Shown here in pieces: positions 1-14,240 of a stretch of 64,000 nucleotides of DNA. Position 1 is the first letter of the stretch; the number at the start of each line of letters is the position of its first letter. Location: assembly GCA_943735955.1 (NCBI GenBank), contig OX030960.1:3736233-3800232 (forward strand), written 5' to 3'. The notes below the pieces were generated by a model that ran no database searches, was not told the DNA's origin, and saw only the letters and a program-made list of their open reading frames with translations. The stretch comes from Piscicola geometra. Its lineage: Eukaryota > Annelida > Clitellata > Hirudinida > Piscicolidae. Both the position numbers and the translations under genes were made by a program.

Positions 1-3000
1 TTTCGGGAAGATGTATCTGAGGCCGTTGTTATCCAAGTTGAGAACCTGTATAGAGTTTATGTGAGTAAAATGATGGAATTAGAAGTTTGAATGTTTTATT
101 TTATAGTAAATTGTGTTTCTATACGAATATAATTAAATTTTGTAAATTTTATTTCATTTTCAAAGTTTTTATATCAATAGATCAAACAATTTTGTTTGAA
201 AAAAATAATTTAAACAACATCAAATAATAATGAAGAAAAATAGGGAAAAAACCTTTAAAGAAGTCAGGTATTTGAATGTTCCCTCATTAATCTGGAATAG
301 TTTGTTCTCTCCAAGGTACAATACCTAATTGTTTCAATTTATTTATTATATAAATTAAAGAATAAGCCTAGTTTTGAAAAAAAAATTACAAAACTTAAAT
401 TTATATAAACTTATTATTTAATATTAAATAATGTTAAAGGAGCTTCGTAAAATCTTCTTTAAAATTAAAACAACTACACCACCAACGTTCTTGCATCCAT
501 AAATAACTAAGCAGGAATATTGTATTTTTTTCCTTTTCGCTTTTGCACCACGCGTACCACAGAAAACAGAATGTTAAGATGGTCGTAAATTATATGCGAG
601 TAACTCATAACCCTTGAAATAAGAAAAACGACAAAATAAATTAAATGTCGAAAAGGTTTTTTGCAGAAAGAAATCAAATTCTAAATAAGCCCTTTTATCT
701 ATGAATATCGCTTCGCAGTGAGCACAGTGCTTTGCCCTTTCATCAATGGGAATTTGAGCATGAATGCGTCAAACTAAACTTTTTGAGATAATATATACCT
801 GTCTTAATTATTATAATGTCCATTTCATGATGTAATCTGCGTGATTAATCTGAGCGCTGTTTTATGGGGACAACAATGCGACTATAAAGATTTGAAACTT
901 TGACGACGTTTGAAAGTGGCATAGAAATTAGCATGATAAATGACTTGGCTGTTACTTGTTTGAAATCTCCCAAGCGTTTTGGTTAGCAGAATGGTATAAT
1001 TTTCTAAAACATTTTTTGAAATAAAAAAGAACTAGAAAATTGAATTAATGAATCTTGATTTTTGAAATGTGTTTATGAAAGCTGAAATAAAACTTGAGAT
1101 TATTTTTCTATCGAAGTTGTTCAAGTAAGTTTTTGGAGAGTTTCAGTTATTCTGAGAAAAGTTAAAATTTGAATATTCTAGTTGTTTATAGACTGTTTTT
1201 TTCACTTTCAGACTGTCTGCATTTAGAGGTTTTAAAGAAATTCAAACTTGTTTTTATGGCATACTGCCAAAGTAAATCCCTCGTCTCAGAGTTACTTCAT
1301 TAAAATACAAAATAGCTATTATGGAAGTATGCAAAATTTCTAAAAATTAGTTAACTTTTTTTCTGCTTAGGTTGTTTAACGCATTTCATAGAAAATGATA
1401 ATCAAGCTGATGCCAGAATAACACTATTATCAACAGGTTGACGTTTTTTGCCATTTCGACATTATACTATCTGTCTTTTCATTCTGAAACTACAAGAAAA
1501 CAAAGAAGAAAAAATTTTACACTAAAAAAAGTATGCAAATTTTTTCAAGAATCATTGCATATTATTTTTTTCCACCATCTCGAAAAACCCATAAGCGTTA
1601 TTATTTAAAAGCTTTTTGAATAAAATAATTGTAAGAATTCTTCTCTTGTAAAGACACGCTTTTCGTGCATAAAACAAATAATTCCTTTTGTAGTAAAAAT
1701 CATAAACTAAAATAAAGATAAATTATTAGACACACTTTTTTATGCCTTTTTTATGCTTTAAAGCATATGAAATAAATCTTTTTTGGGGATTTTTTATACT
1801 TAACTTGCAACACTTTAAAAAAACTTTTTTTCAAAAGTTATTATTATTAAAAATTTCTATCAATGGAAATTTATTGTTTCAAAGCTTCAATTCTTTCAAA
1901 ACCCTAAATTTAAATAACAGAATTTCAATTTTTTCATAAAGATTTTATTTTATAGGATAAACAAATTGATCTATGTATCTTTGCGAGGCTTTTGCAGGTA
2001 AAACAGTTTGCTAAAGACGACCAAGAAGTGTTGAATAGTTAGGATATGGATGAAAAAGTCAGGTCTTCTGAGGCAGGGAAACTATTAGTTTAAATTGCCT
2101 TCTGAAGCTGAAAACTTTTTTTAAGGATTTTAAAGGTTTAAAACAAAAGCTAATTATTTGATTAGAACATTTTATGTATTTATTCCACTCCAGCAAATGT
2201 GAGGGTTTTAAATCTATATTTTAAAAGTTTCGGGAAAGTCTTTCGTTTAGCTATTTTGAATGTAAAACCAGCATTGAATTCTCGAATCATTATTTTAAGA
2301 AAAGTTTTTAGAGTTTTTTTGAAAATTAAAATTGAACTCTAAGTTAAAATTAATTGTCATAGATTACTTTACATCAAAAGTTTATTTCAAGTAAACTACT
2401 ATAATTTGAAAGAACAGTATATTTTGCTTGAAACGAAACGAAAACATTTATAAATGAACCACACATAAATTCAACTGGCATTAGAACATGGCGCAAAAAA
2501 TTCAAATTCTTGTTGGTATTTTAAACAAATGATCATTCTTTTTTACCACGGCAACCAAAACTCAATTCCCATGTTTATCTTATCTCATTTCCACGACACT
2601 ATAGAAGCGCTTTGGATAATTGAAACCACAGCAACCACAATCACCTGCAAACTGCCGAGATGCCTAAAAACTTCCTTGTCGAGGTGGTCAACGAGGTTCC
2701 GATCAAGGTCCAGTCTCTGCAGCTTCCACAGTCCTGCAAAACTGTCTCGGTTCAAGTCGGATATCATATTACCCCAAGCGACCAACTCTTGCAGACTTCT
2801 TGACTTTTTGAAAAACTTATCTGGAATTAGTTTGAGTTTGTTGGCCCAGATGTGGAATTTGAGAAGACCCGCCAGTCCTTCAATCAAGTGCGGTGGAAGT
2901 GTTTTCAAGCCACAAGCTTCCATGTGAAGTTCTTCCAAATGCTCTCCCAGGCCATTAAACGCCTCTGAAGACATGAGACTGCCTAAATTGTTGAAGCCGA

Positions 3001-4801
3001 GTAGCATTTTTCGGGTTTTGAGGTGTTTGAAGGAATTTTGTGGAAGACTGCTCAAGTTCTGCTTGATTGCGACAAATGCGTGAAAAATGTGCGTGGACTC
3101 TTGGAAAGGAGGGATAAGAGTGATGTTAAAGCATTCGATGTTGTTTTGTGCAGTGCAAATGCATGTGTTGTAGTGGCTGTTAAGAAGGGGATGGGCACGT
3201 GTTTTGGAAAAGGTTGGTTGCTTTCTGTGAATGTTTTTCATTTTTATACTGTTTGATGGATTAACAACTCGGTTGGGCGTTTGAGGAAAAAATGTGACAA
3301 CAGGGCAATGGAAGTGGGTTGATACATTCTTTCCCAAGTGTTGATAGTTTTCAAAAGTATCTTTCATCAGTACTTCTTGCACACCTACTTCCCTCCTTTC
3401 ATTTTCTAACGCCACAATGTGTTTCGGCTTGTGAGGAGACATATTTCTATGACGAAGGATACTGAGTTTTTTCGATTTTTGATCAGTTTTAGACACCTCT
3501 GCTTCAAAATCCGAATGTTGTTGCTGAAACGTTTGCTTTTGTAAACTTGAACGTTTGACGTGTTGTGTGTTTAGTGGAAATTCGAAAAAGCCTTTAGATA
3601 ATTTTTGTTTTTTTCTTTTAACTTTTTGTCTGAATTTATTGTTTTTTCCTACATTTTTAAATTTGTGTTTGCGATTTTGTTGGAGAGGTTCTTTTCTCAG
3701 CAATTGATGTCTCGTCTGGAAAAATTTCTGTTTTGGTTCTAATTGGTATGTTTTGTGCCTATGCATCTCGGCACCATAACTTTCTCTTTTCGTATGCTTT
3801 TTTTTATTATATTTCAACGCCTTTAATTTAAGGCCGTTGTCCTTTAAATAATATTCAGAAAAAAATAATGGTCGTTTGACTAGTCTTTGTTTAAGCTTTT
3901 TTCGATTTTTTCCAAAACTTAATTTTTTCTTCAGAAAAAAAGTATTCTTTTTTTTCTGAAGAAAATTATTTTTACTTTGTTTAAAAAGAGATTTTACCGT
4001 GTTTTTGAAAAAATCTGTTTTTTTGTTTGAAAATAAGATCGTTTTCTTGACAGCTTTTCCGTCTTTCCTTTCATCGTCATTTATTAATTTGGAGTTTTTG
4101 GGAAGCGGAGCATGTTGATGAATCCGAAGCTTTTGTTGATTGTGGATGTGAAGATTAGGATGATGATGTCCGAGATGAGAAAGATGGCATTGATGAAATT
4201 GATAATTATGATAAGGTTGAAAGCGATGATGACTATAGGGATGATGAGGAAAATATGAAATAGATTGGCGTTTTTGTTTTTTACCTGATGAATAAAAGTT
4301 TTCATAAAAAAACGAACAATTATTTGTACTCTCTCTGTTAGAGTTTGTACATTCGTGATAAATTATTTTTTTCTTTCGTGCTAGATTTTCTTTTGTTTTG
4401 TTGGAGGTTAAGTTTCTCAGAGTAAAATTGTTTGTGTAGTCATGAGAGACAATTGTAGTTCTTTCGATTATTCTTTCTTTGGACAGGCTATCAACTTTCT
4501 TTTTTATGTTCTCTTTCTTTTTGCTTTTTGAATCCAAACCTAAAGTTTTACGTAGCTCAGCTTCACGTTCGTTATCAACTTTATGTAGAATCTTTTTCTT
4601 CTCTTGACCACTATCGACAACACCATTTCCACTATCGTCACCTCTAACAACACCGCCTTTGAAGACAAAAGATTTTTTCCTCAAACTTTCATTTTTAACA
4701 TTTCCGGGGACTTTTTGAGGCAGGAGGCATATCACTGCGTGCAGTGCGACTAACAAAAGAACAAGAAAACAAGTGTACGAAGAGTACACGTAGTATTTCA
4801 T
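1..4801 (-). CDS. Secreted or membrane leucine-rich-repeat protein, 5' two exons (partial)
   Basis: Exon 1 is 4801-2645 (719 codons) and exon 2 is 45-1, which runs off the window. The junction is CAG|GTGATT to TACAG|GTTCTC in phase 0. It extends a repeat ending LGSLQ directly into VLNLDNNGLRYIFPK, a classic LRR unit, which confirms the join across a 2.6 kb intron. Residues 1-26 are a signal peptide (FLVLLLVALHAVICLL core). Residues about 30-180 are charged, 185-230 are His-rich, and about 240-440 are strongly Lys/Arg-rich. A Cys-containing LRRNT-like cap begins near residue 547 (CICTAQNNIEC), followed by about six leucine-rich repeats up to 719. Extracellular LRRs of this kind usually bind proteins, but no specific family is recognised. 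The ATG at 4801 is chosen because it places the signal peptide at the N terminus. Whether a membrane helix follows is not visible. Confidence 0.82.
46..2644 (-). other. Intron 1 of the LRR gene
   Basis: About 2.6 kb of AT-rich sequence between the two LRR exons. Only short open frames are present, such as 1742-1939 on the plus strand, which is Phe/Leu/Lys-rich and shows no domain. I see no RNA gene or mobile element in it. Confidence 0.7.
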
Positions 4802-7800
4802 TAGGCTGCCTTCGTGACTTACTGCTTTCAGTATTTTATTTTGTTGTTGTTGTCATTTTCACTTTTTTATAAATTTCCACAATTTTTTTCATGTTACTCA
4901 TTAATTTTATTCGTCAAGAGGTTTCCAGAAAAAGGATTTAGTTTTATAACGTCGTCATGATGTTTTCGACGACATTGAAGGCGAGTACTTTGATTTAAAA
5001 ACGCCAATCGTGTATTTTCAAAATTATACTTTTGAATCCATACTGTTTTTTCATATTGATATTTTGTTTCACAATCTTCTTCAGAACTGATTCAATCCAT
5101 ATTCAATTATTATTTTTCTCTCTTGAAAGATAGCTTGGTTGGTACATCGCGATGACATTAGTTCAATGTTAAAATATGATTTTTCTAAATTTGGATTTCC
5201 AGAAATAAATTTGAATATTTTTTAATTATTTTTATTTTTGATAATGCATTTATAAATTTGGAACTCATGTTTCTTTGTTCAGCTTGTTGCAGGATAAGGC
5301 TCGTGAAGTACTCTGGAAATGACAACAACTATGACAAAGTGCTAAGAAGAATCTATTGGCTGTTTGCTGATGCGATAGATAGGACTGAATAATATGCCAG
5401 ATAAAAAAAAGTATAAGAACCTATAGAGAATAAATTAATAGACACGAGAGATAGAGTAAACAAATTTTTGATGCTGCTGATGATGACGCGGTTGATGCTG
5501 TTGATGAGGAGGAATAATTACTTCCGGTTTACCAAAAACTCACTGCATTTAAAACTCGTCTCGTTTATATTCATAAAAATCTTTAAAATACTTTGAAAAC
5601 TCTTCTGCAGTAAATAAATATATTTCATAAAAACTATAAATAATAGTTTCATGAAAAAATAAATAAAAAGGAGTTTTTCAGATGAAAAGTTCGTTCAAGA
5701 AAACGAGATTGTTTGCTGTGTACTGAGAACTGGATATTAAATTTGTTCTCACTCTTCGGTCTTGGCTACAATAATGAGTACAATGGTGATGTGGAGAGAA
5801 ATCAAACTATAAATGAGTCATAAAATAGTTAATCAAAAAATAGCAATCAATAAATACTTTTTTATTAATTATTTTATTTTAAACTTGGAATGTTAACAAG
5901 TTTAAAGTTAAATGACTTTGAAAAAAACAAAGGTGATTATTCAATATTTAAAATAAATCGATAAAGTTAAAAATTAAAACGCTTTAAAACTAAAACTAAA
6001 ATTTTAATTTTTTTTATAATAAACAAGAAACTTAAAGGTTTTTAATAGGCTAATAGCTGTTTCTCTTGGCAGTTTTGACGTCTTAATGAACTAAATCGTA
6101 TCCTTTCTAAAAAGAAAGTTTGTGCCATATTTTTTCACTTAGCAAATATGTTTTTTATTCCCAAAAAGTGAATTCAAATTGCTAGTTTTTTACGACAATT
6201 TAACAGATTTTTGAATTTAAACATCCATCAAGTAAGCCCAGTTAAAAAGATTTCATACATATTTGGTTTCAAACTTCACTACCCTATTTGAAGGATAATT
6301 CCATCATCCCAGTTTACACATTTTTTCATCTAAAATGATTGTTTATTTTATTTAGTTGGAAGTTAGAAATAAAATTTCAAGGAATAGCTCATTAGTAGAT
6401 GCAAAGAACTTCAGGCTTTCCTGCAGGCCATGGGATGACCTGTCTTGCAAGTCAAATCTTCTCCATAAACTGTTACTTCGAGTTTTTATTTATTTCATCA
6501 AAACGATTTATTAAAAATATTTTGAATTTGTAATACCAAAAATTACTGGAAAATTCAGTTCAATATTGTTGAATAAGACTTGAAAAAAGTTGAGTGCTGG
6601 AAGATCTATAGTGGTGCTTTAGAAAAGTTACTTTGTCACTGATGTACGTTTTGGGAATTGGCGATGTTGTTCTGCTTGCAAACATAGGCACTGAGTGAAG
6701 TAGTAGTGATGAGTCAGACTCACTTATAAAGGCCATAACAAAGGAATTAAGTCCATCTTGCCTTGTTTGCAAAACTCCCAAGAGATTAAAGTTGAATTAC
6801 ACAAATTAAGAATTGGACATGACAATAGCAAGCCCATTTAACTACACGCAACTAGAAATGGCATCCTAAAGAAGCTGAAAATACTGATTTAAAAACTTTA
6901 ATATTTAAAATAAACTATTTTCTTCAGAAGGCTTGTTCGACTGCATAACAAATGGCGATATACAGGCCACAAAGGCATTAAAGAGCAATTAAAGATATCT
7001 AGAAAATGGTTAATATGTTTGCGGGGGACTCCATGCTCTCATTCATTAATTCTATCATCTATTCACCCATTTTACCTTCTATGCAGCCACTCTTAAATTT
7101 ACAAAAAAACTGTTTGTTTTTTTTCTCCATTTTATTGAAACTCTGTTTTTTAGTTTTTGTATTATTAATTGATTCCAAGAAAACATTAAAGTTAATATTT
7201 TGGAATTTTTAAATATCTTTTTAAAACTCAAGTTTTTCAAACCTCTCATTAAAAAAACTAAAATATATTCTATTCTACTTTTTCAACCATTCAATCAATC
7301 ATTTAGGCGCACATTTATTCGCCCAAATTCATTCCATTAAAACGACACGAGCAGTATGTTACGTCTATTTTATAATGGCGTAAAACAAAAGAGGGCAACC
7401 TCAAATTGGCTTGATTTCTAATGAAACAACGTCTGATGCCTTATATCATGTGCTTACATCAAAAAAATCTGTTTTGGAACGAAAAATGGGTGTTCATAAA
7501 ACATGTTATTGCAGCTGTTTAAAATTTTATGTTTTATATGTGTCTTTGTAAATTTATAGTTTTATAGAAAGCTTAAAGATTTTCTCTTGACTTACTGTAA
7601 AAGAGAAATAGTTGAAGACTTGCATGAATAATGCCACTGAAATCTCTCAGCCAGATTTATCAAAAAGACATGACATTAGTTTCAAAGCCGTCAGTGCGTG
7701 GCAGGTCTTCTATTCATCTTACGAAAAACTCTCTTTTAGTTTTAATGTTTCATCTCCAAGTTTGTTGATAACCCTATTTTATTAAGCTATTTGTATTTTT

Positions 7801-10800
7801 TTCACTTCTTCTATCCAGCGAAAGTCATAAACAATTAAATTTACTTCTAATAAGGGAACCTAATGAATAACATCGAAAAGGACTAGTACAGAAAAACTTA
7901 ATTTTTGAATTAAGTTTAAAAGTTAATTAATATTTCTTTCGAATTGGAAAAACATTGTGTTAACATTTGAAAAAACATTTCGTTAACTACTTGTATTATT
8001 GAAAGATTTTTGAATGATGATGAAAAGAAAATTTAAAATGTCTTTTCTGTACACGACAGGTATTACATTTTAAAATTTAAATACTAACATTTTATTAACA
8101 ATAAATTTTAAAACAAGCTACACTGAAGAGTCTGAAACTCACAAAGAGCAAAAAAATGATCGAGTCTTATACCAAAACTCCATTTTTTTATCTAAAAAAA
8201 CCTTAACAGTGAAAATTGATTTGATAGCACGAGAAACGAGAAAACTCAAAGCCTGGAGCAGTGGTACATATTGCGGACAAAGGTGCTTCGACGGGTGTTA
8301 AGTTTGTCGAGGCATATAGCGTGATAGTTTGAGAAGGCTTATGGCGTGGTAATAATGATTAGGAGGTCAGTTAAACGCTAGTGCATTGGAGGTTTGTTTT
8401 GTCTTTTTTGTGTTTTCCTATTTGATACGTTATATTGTATCATTGTAGTACGTGTATATATTTTAGACTTGATTTGAATGCATGAAACTTGATTTACTCA
8501 GTTTTCTAAATCTTAGGTTATTGATTTTAAGCCTCTAGAATATATCTTCTAGTTTTATTATGAAACTTTAAAACCAATTTTGAAAAAGTTGTCAATCTTT
8601 CAGGACATTTCATTGCTTCACTTATCACGTCATCTCAATCAATGAAATTCAATTTTAGGTTTAGGCATTGACTTTCATGTTTTACTTTTACATTTTTTAA
8701 TAAATGAGAAATACTGTTCACATTATTTTTTTACATGAAAATGTTTTCAAAAGCAAAAGAACCAAGATAGTAACCTCTAATCTCTTAGAAATACAACAGT
8801 ACTCGAAAACTATAGCCCTTAAAGCTAACACCATAAAATATTCTATCTTATTATCAATTTCACCGAAAAAGGAAAAGGAAAAACTATAAAAATAAAAAAA
8901 CATCATTTTTTTCATGCTTATACATATTTTCTATTACTTAGTTTTTACGGTGTAGCTCTATGTGTATGTGCATTGGAATAACGTCCAAAGGTCGAGACAC
9001 GATTGAACAATACAACGGCACACGTTGTCTAGAACATTGCTTTATAGGCCCGTATTTCATAAGCCTCAGTCATTGAAGTAGTGTCCACTAGACGTTGCTA
9101 GATAAGCAGAGCACTAGGTAAGGTGCCTTAAAGGCCGAAAATAAAATCTATTGATGTTTAAAATTGAATATAGCATTGAGAAAAGAGTAGCGTGAAAGTG
9201 AAAAAAAAGATTGAAGGATTTTAATTCAAATGTCCTTCATATTAAAAAAAATATTTGTTAATTGACTATTATTGAAAATGTAAAAAAAATTGAAATACAT
9301 TACAACTTAGTTATTCAAAATTCATTTTCTAAATTTTTCAATAATTGACTTTGTATCCCATTATGGAATTCCCATTGCAAATACTTAATCTGAGGTCGTT
9401 TTTGATTATCTCACGTTTATTGTTAATGAAACTTCTCTTGAGAATAGGCTGAAGGGAGGGGAGATAAGTCCATCGAAGTTTTAATTATGTCCAATTTCTA
9501 AATTAATTCTACAATTTATTTAATTTACTTGCTATTTCAATCTTATTTTAAACATTTATTATAAAAAATTAGCTTAAGAAAGTATGCCAAAAAGGTGGAA
9601 CTGTATCAAAGGCCATGCATAATGGGTGCAAGCCGATGAGCACTCATCCTTCAACATTAAGATGCATTAGTTGTGCTTCTTGTACGAATAAATTAGGCAC
9701 GTTGGTTTTTTATAAGGCTCATTAAAACATCAAAGCAGACATCCTGACGCCACAATTATCACCAACGAATGTTGAATACCAAAAATATCTTAACCAAAAA
9801 AGCGGCCATTGGCTTGAGAATACTACCCTTTTGAAATTTCCATATGAAAAATTATTAATTTCAACTGGAATATTAATTTTAAAAAAATACTTGTTTAATT
9901 AAATAAAGTATGAAGTTTTCTAGTGAATGTTAATATAAAATATAATTTCAGGTTTTACGAATTAGAAGCATGGAGGATGTAATGGTGGCGCAATAAAGGG
10001 GACGTGTTGTTGGCGATAATGCTCCAAAGCGCATCTAGAACTCTCTTATCGTAGCGTTTTTCTAATTCGCTGCTTCTTTATTTGAAACTGCGTCACCTCT
10101 TGCAAGTCCATTTTTTCTAATGCTTTTTTCAAATTATTTTTTCAAAGTTTTGGTTTTTATAATTTTTAAACGTATTTTTTAAAAGATTTATTGCTCTTAA
10201 CATTTTTTAAAGTTTTCTGCGCATCAATATTTTTTCAAAACGTCCTTGTTTTCAATTTTTTTCATTATTTTCAATCTGACACGTATCTTTTCTCCTATTC
10301 ATTTAATCTTTTGGTTTTTAAAATGTATTTTTATTTCAACTATTTACATTTAAAAGTTAGTTTCTGCTCCATTACTTTTTTCAGACCTCTAAGAGGTTTT
10401 ACAAAACTCTAGATTTTATGCTTGACACCACCCTGTTGTAGAACCTAATTTGTTTTAAGTTGTTGTACCAAGGTGAATTGATTTTCCTTTCTCCTCTTAT
10501 TGATACAAAACTGCTCAAGCAAAAAAACTTTTGAAAATAATAATGTTTTGTCATTTATAATGTTCTTGTAAAAGACAGGTTCAAAGAGAAGTGCTGGAGT
10601 TTATGGATGCTTATGTGGACTGACGTAGATAAGCTAGAAAACAATATATATAAAAAACCTTTTTATCTAAAAATATTAATGCAACAATCTATATTGGAAT
10701 ATTGAAACTTGCAAACCGATGCAGATGAGGCACGACAAATGATACAAAGGCTAGCCAAGACAGCGTAGTGATTAAACCATGAACCTCGTCCCTAGTGTCT

Positions 10801-13800
10801 CTCCATCTATCAACCAGGCATGATGAATCGAAGATTTACTTTTACTTAAAAGCTTTATTATAAATATTTTTTCTAATTTTATGAATTTTCAGAAGATTAT
10901 TATCTTTCCGCTGGTTTTCAAATCAAGAAATATAATGTTATAAAAATGCACTTTGTCGAATTTGATCTTGGTTCAGTTGAAAATGTTAAATACTTGAGTT
11001 AGTATCGTGAATATTAATAGAAATTTAATTTAAATCAAAAAGTGGAAAAAAAGATCAAATCAAAAATTCAAGTGAGTTCAGAATTTGAAAAATATTTTGA
11101 AATATGTTTGAGGCATGAAATGTGATGCAAGATTGCTTGCAATATTCCAATATTATGCTTGAACAATTTTTAACATTTGCTTGTCTTTGATGAAAGCGAT
11201 TGAGAGATTGATACATGGAAAAACGGTTCAAAATAATTTAAATTGAAACTTGATTTGATTGAGCCTTTTCAATTTTTATTCTTTTTTCAAGAGAAGCTCT
11301 GATCTTTTAAAGTGTCACAAAAATGTTTTTTTGGAATGTTGCTTTTGTCATCTTTTCTGCTTTTTATTTTTTTCATTTCCCTAAATTGTTTGTTAAATGT
11401 TTTTTTCAAAATTATATAATTTTTTGAATATAAAAAATATACTCCTAATCATAATTATCAATTCCAAAGACACCGGCTTTGAATTATATAATTGGAATGA
11501 TTTCCTTTAAAATCTTTGTTAACAGATTAATTAGATGGTTTAAAAATGTTAGAATTTCTATGAAGTTATTTAACATGGAAAAGCCATCAATTTCTTTTCC
11601 TTTTTATCGCTCTAGGCCGGATTTTTGAAAACTGACATCAGATAAAACTTGTTATCAGTGAAAACTCAAATAGAAACATTTTTGAATAAATACAATTTTT
11701 CAAAACATTAATTTGAAAAGTTTTTAATTATCTTAAAAGTTATCGTTTATTCGTATTAAAATTTATTAATATTGTATTTAATGATTACTTTGACGCCTCT
11801 CAACGTTGGAAAACATTTAATTTAAGCTTTTTGAATTCTAAGTCACAAATTCTGGTTAATTATTCATTACAAAAACAAAACAGAAACGATTAAAATAGAC
11901 ACATGTTTAAACTAACTTTTTTTCAATCATTGTCTAGTTATGTTTTCAGGAAGGAAATAAAATCAAAGTAACTATTTAAAAATAAATTAACTCATTAGAA
12001 TAATTAAGTTTTTGTTTAAAATTACATTGAATTACATTTCTGCTTGTTTTTCAGATAATTTATATGAAAATTCTAATTAATCCATCTGTCTCACCTTATT
12101 AATAACACCTCCATAAAACAGAGCAAAATTTTCATTCGTCAGAGGTTATGCTTAACAATTTAATATCAGGTACTAGATACATACTTTTTCAGCTTGTATC
12201 CAGATTTCAAATGTATTTTTATGATCTTATTTCCAAGAACGTTTTTAAATGCGCTTGACTTAATATTTTTAATCTACATTTTTTTACCATTTTTTTGCCA
12301 AATGAAAGCTTTTTAGAAGTTTCCAGAATTTTCTAGATGATTATTCTCAAGAAACTCATCAATCCTGCATCTTTCTTTTCATTAACTTCTTCATTTGCGT
12401 GCCTCTCTTCATTTTCATTCGAACCATCAGGAGCGCTTTCATACTCAGGACCACGGAGACTACCCAAGTAGGACAGTTTATACTGTTTATGAGACTGATG
12501 ATGATGGTGACGAGTGTGAAAATTTTAGTGATAAGGATGATGGTGATGGTGATAATCATGGTGGTGGTTTTGATGTAGCTTTTAGTATTTTTTTATGCTG
12601 TTAATGAATTTGATTTTTATGCGGTTGATGAAAAATTGTGATTGTTTTGGTGAGGATGTGAATGATGATGTAGATAAAGTAGCCGATGAAGACAAACACA
12701 AAAATGTAAAAAATTGACGATGGTGAGAAATTGATGGATGGTTGATGGGTGAGAATAGAATTGATGGATGGCAACTGGAGAGTGGACCTTAATTAACGTT
12801 AGATTGCCAGACATAGCTAGAAATATTGCCACAAAGGCATGATAGAAGGAAGGCATTAGGCGTATCCTTGAAAGAGAAAAATAAACTTGTTTGAAAAATC
12901 CCATTCATTCATCAGAGTAATGAAAATGCCGATTTAAAAAAAGTTTATCTCCAAAAGCCTTGCCAACCTTGGTGCAATAATTAGCCTGAAACGCCTGGCT
13001 AGTTCAGTGCATAAACCCTTTAGTAATTTGTAAAAAAAATTCTGAAAGATCAATTTTTATCTAAAGGATGGTATTAAAATTCATGTTTCAAGTAATCCCT
13101 ATCTATAAACTGTGGCTGTGAGGCACTTTAGCTTAAGAATTAGCAGTAAACCGGCCATAGAAGGGTCGTTATGTTAGCAAATTCTGTGGTTTATGCAAAA
13201 GCCTGCAACACGAGTAGGCATAAAACAAGATTAAAAGACTGCTCGAACGGGTCTTTAAAGCGGAGATTCACGTCTTATCACCTGTAGAGAACTTGAGTGG
13301 TGGCGAGAAGGAAAGTGGCAGATTAATTGCTTGTCATGTTGCCATGAAAAGGAAGTGACGGTCGCATGATAGGTACTTGATGGCCGGTTGATGAGTTGAT
13401 GAGAAGTAGACGTTGAGTGGAGGGTGGAAGAGAAATGCAAGCTATGGGTGAATGTTTGATGATAAGAAGGTGAGAGGTTGAGGATAGATGGGTAGTGAGT
13501 GATGGTTACATATTGGTAAAAAAATTAATGTAGTAGGATTTTGTAATTGGTACTGCATTGAATGATAGATTCATTAATTTTTTTGATGAACTATCGGATA
13601 GGCTGCCACGCTATCAAAGGCAGTTAATAATGATAAAATACTTGCCAAATTATAAAATCTATCAGTTGAAAAGTTTTTTTAAACTGTGAAAGGAGTAAAC
13701 ACTATTTTGGACAAGTTACAACTTGCAATATGCTTAACTGGATTGAATCAAATGGTGCATTTTTCATTCAATGAAATTATTTCAAATATAATAAAAAACT

Positions 13801-14050
13801 AAATAATTTTTTTGAATAGGAAAAAAACGGCAAAATGAATGGGTAAATCAATGTAATCTCCTCTAGAAGGCACTCGCATGTCTTTTGGTATGGCAACACT
13901 CTAACTACCAAGACATGTACTGTGTTTTATGCATGTTTTTCGCTATTTGCTGTATTAGTTGTTTGTGATAGTGCAGCTGTGTTTGTGGTGTTGTAGTACA
14001 GGCTCTAAAGGAGCTTGGAATCAGGTTAGCATTGGTAGCCATTCGTAGGA
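4802..14050. other. Intergenic, no gene seen; Asp/GATG-type low complexity near 12.4-12.9 kb
   Basis: Upstream of the LRR gene, so its promoter must lie near the left end of this stretch, but no clear core element was found. Open frames are short and lack recognisable motifs. Around 12390-12900 the DNA becomes rich in GATG/GGTGAT-like triplets on the plus strand, giving spurious overlapping frames on both strands. The rest is AT-rich and looks non-coding. Confidence 0.55.
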
Positions 14051-14052
14051 AC

Positions 14053-14240
14053 ATTAATAATAATAATAATAATAAATTTTTTATGAAATAATTTTTGTTC
14101 ACAAAGCTTAAGTTTCTCTTAGTGGCGCCAATCTTTTCTCAAAGAAATTTGAGCTATTAGAATGTTTGGGAATCGAACCCATGACCTTTAGCTATAAGCC
14201 GCAAGTCGTTAAATTCTCGGCCACCCGTTTACCTCGGGTT
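14053..14240 (-). mobile_element. tRNA-derived SINE with a (TTA)n tail
   Basis: Read on the minus strand, an A-box-like TGGCCGAG lies about 45 bases before a B box, GGGTTCGATTCCC (plus-strand complement at 14168-14180). That is RNA polymerase III promoter spacing. About 100 bases of unrelated body follow, ending in a TTA microsatellite (complement of 14053-14076). It is not a working tRNA, because bases flanking the T arm cannot form an acceptor stem with the 5' end. Such a head-body-simple-tail layout is typical of SINEs copied by LINE machinery. Confidence 0.6.

Noticed and set aside
3023..3256. Plus-strand frames across 2529-4305
   Set aside because: Shadows of the LRR exon on the other strand, with no domain of their own.
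12359..12904. Overlapping plus and minus frames near 12.4-12.9 kb
   Set aside because: Arise from GATG-type low complexity, with no splice or domain evidence.
14160..14240. A functional tRNA gene on the minus strand
   Set aside because: The T arm is good, but no acceptor stem can form and the anticodon arm is poor. A body and simple tail follow, as in a SINE.
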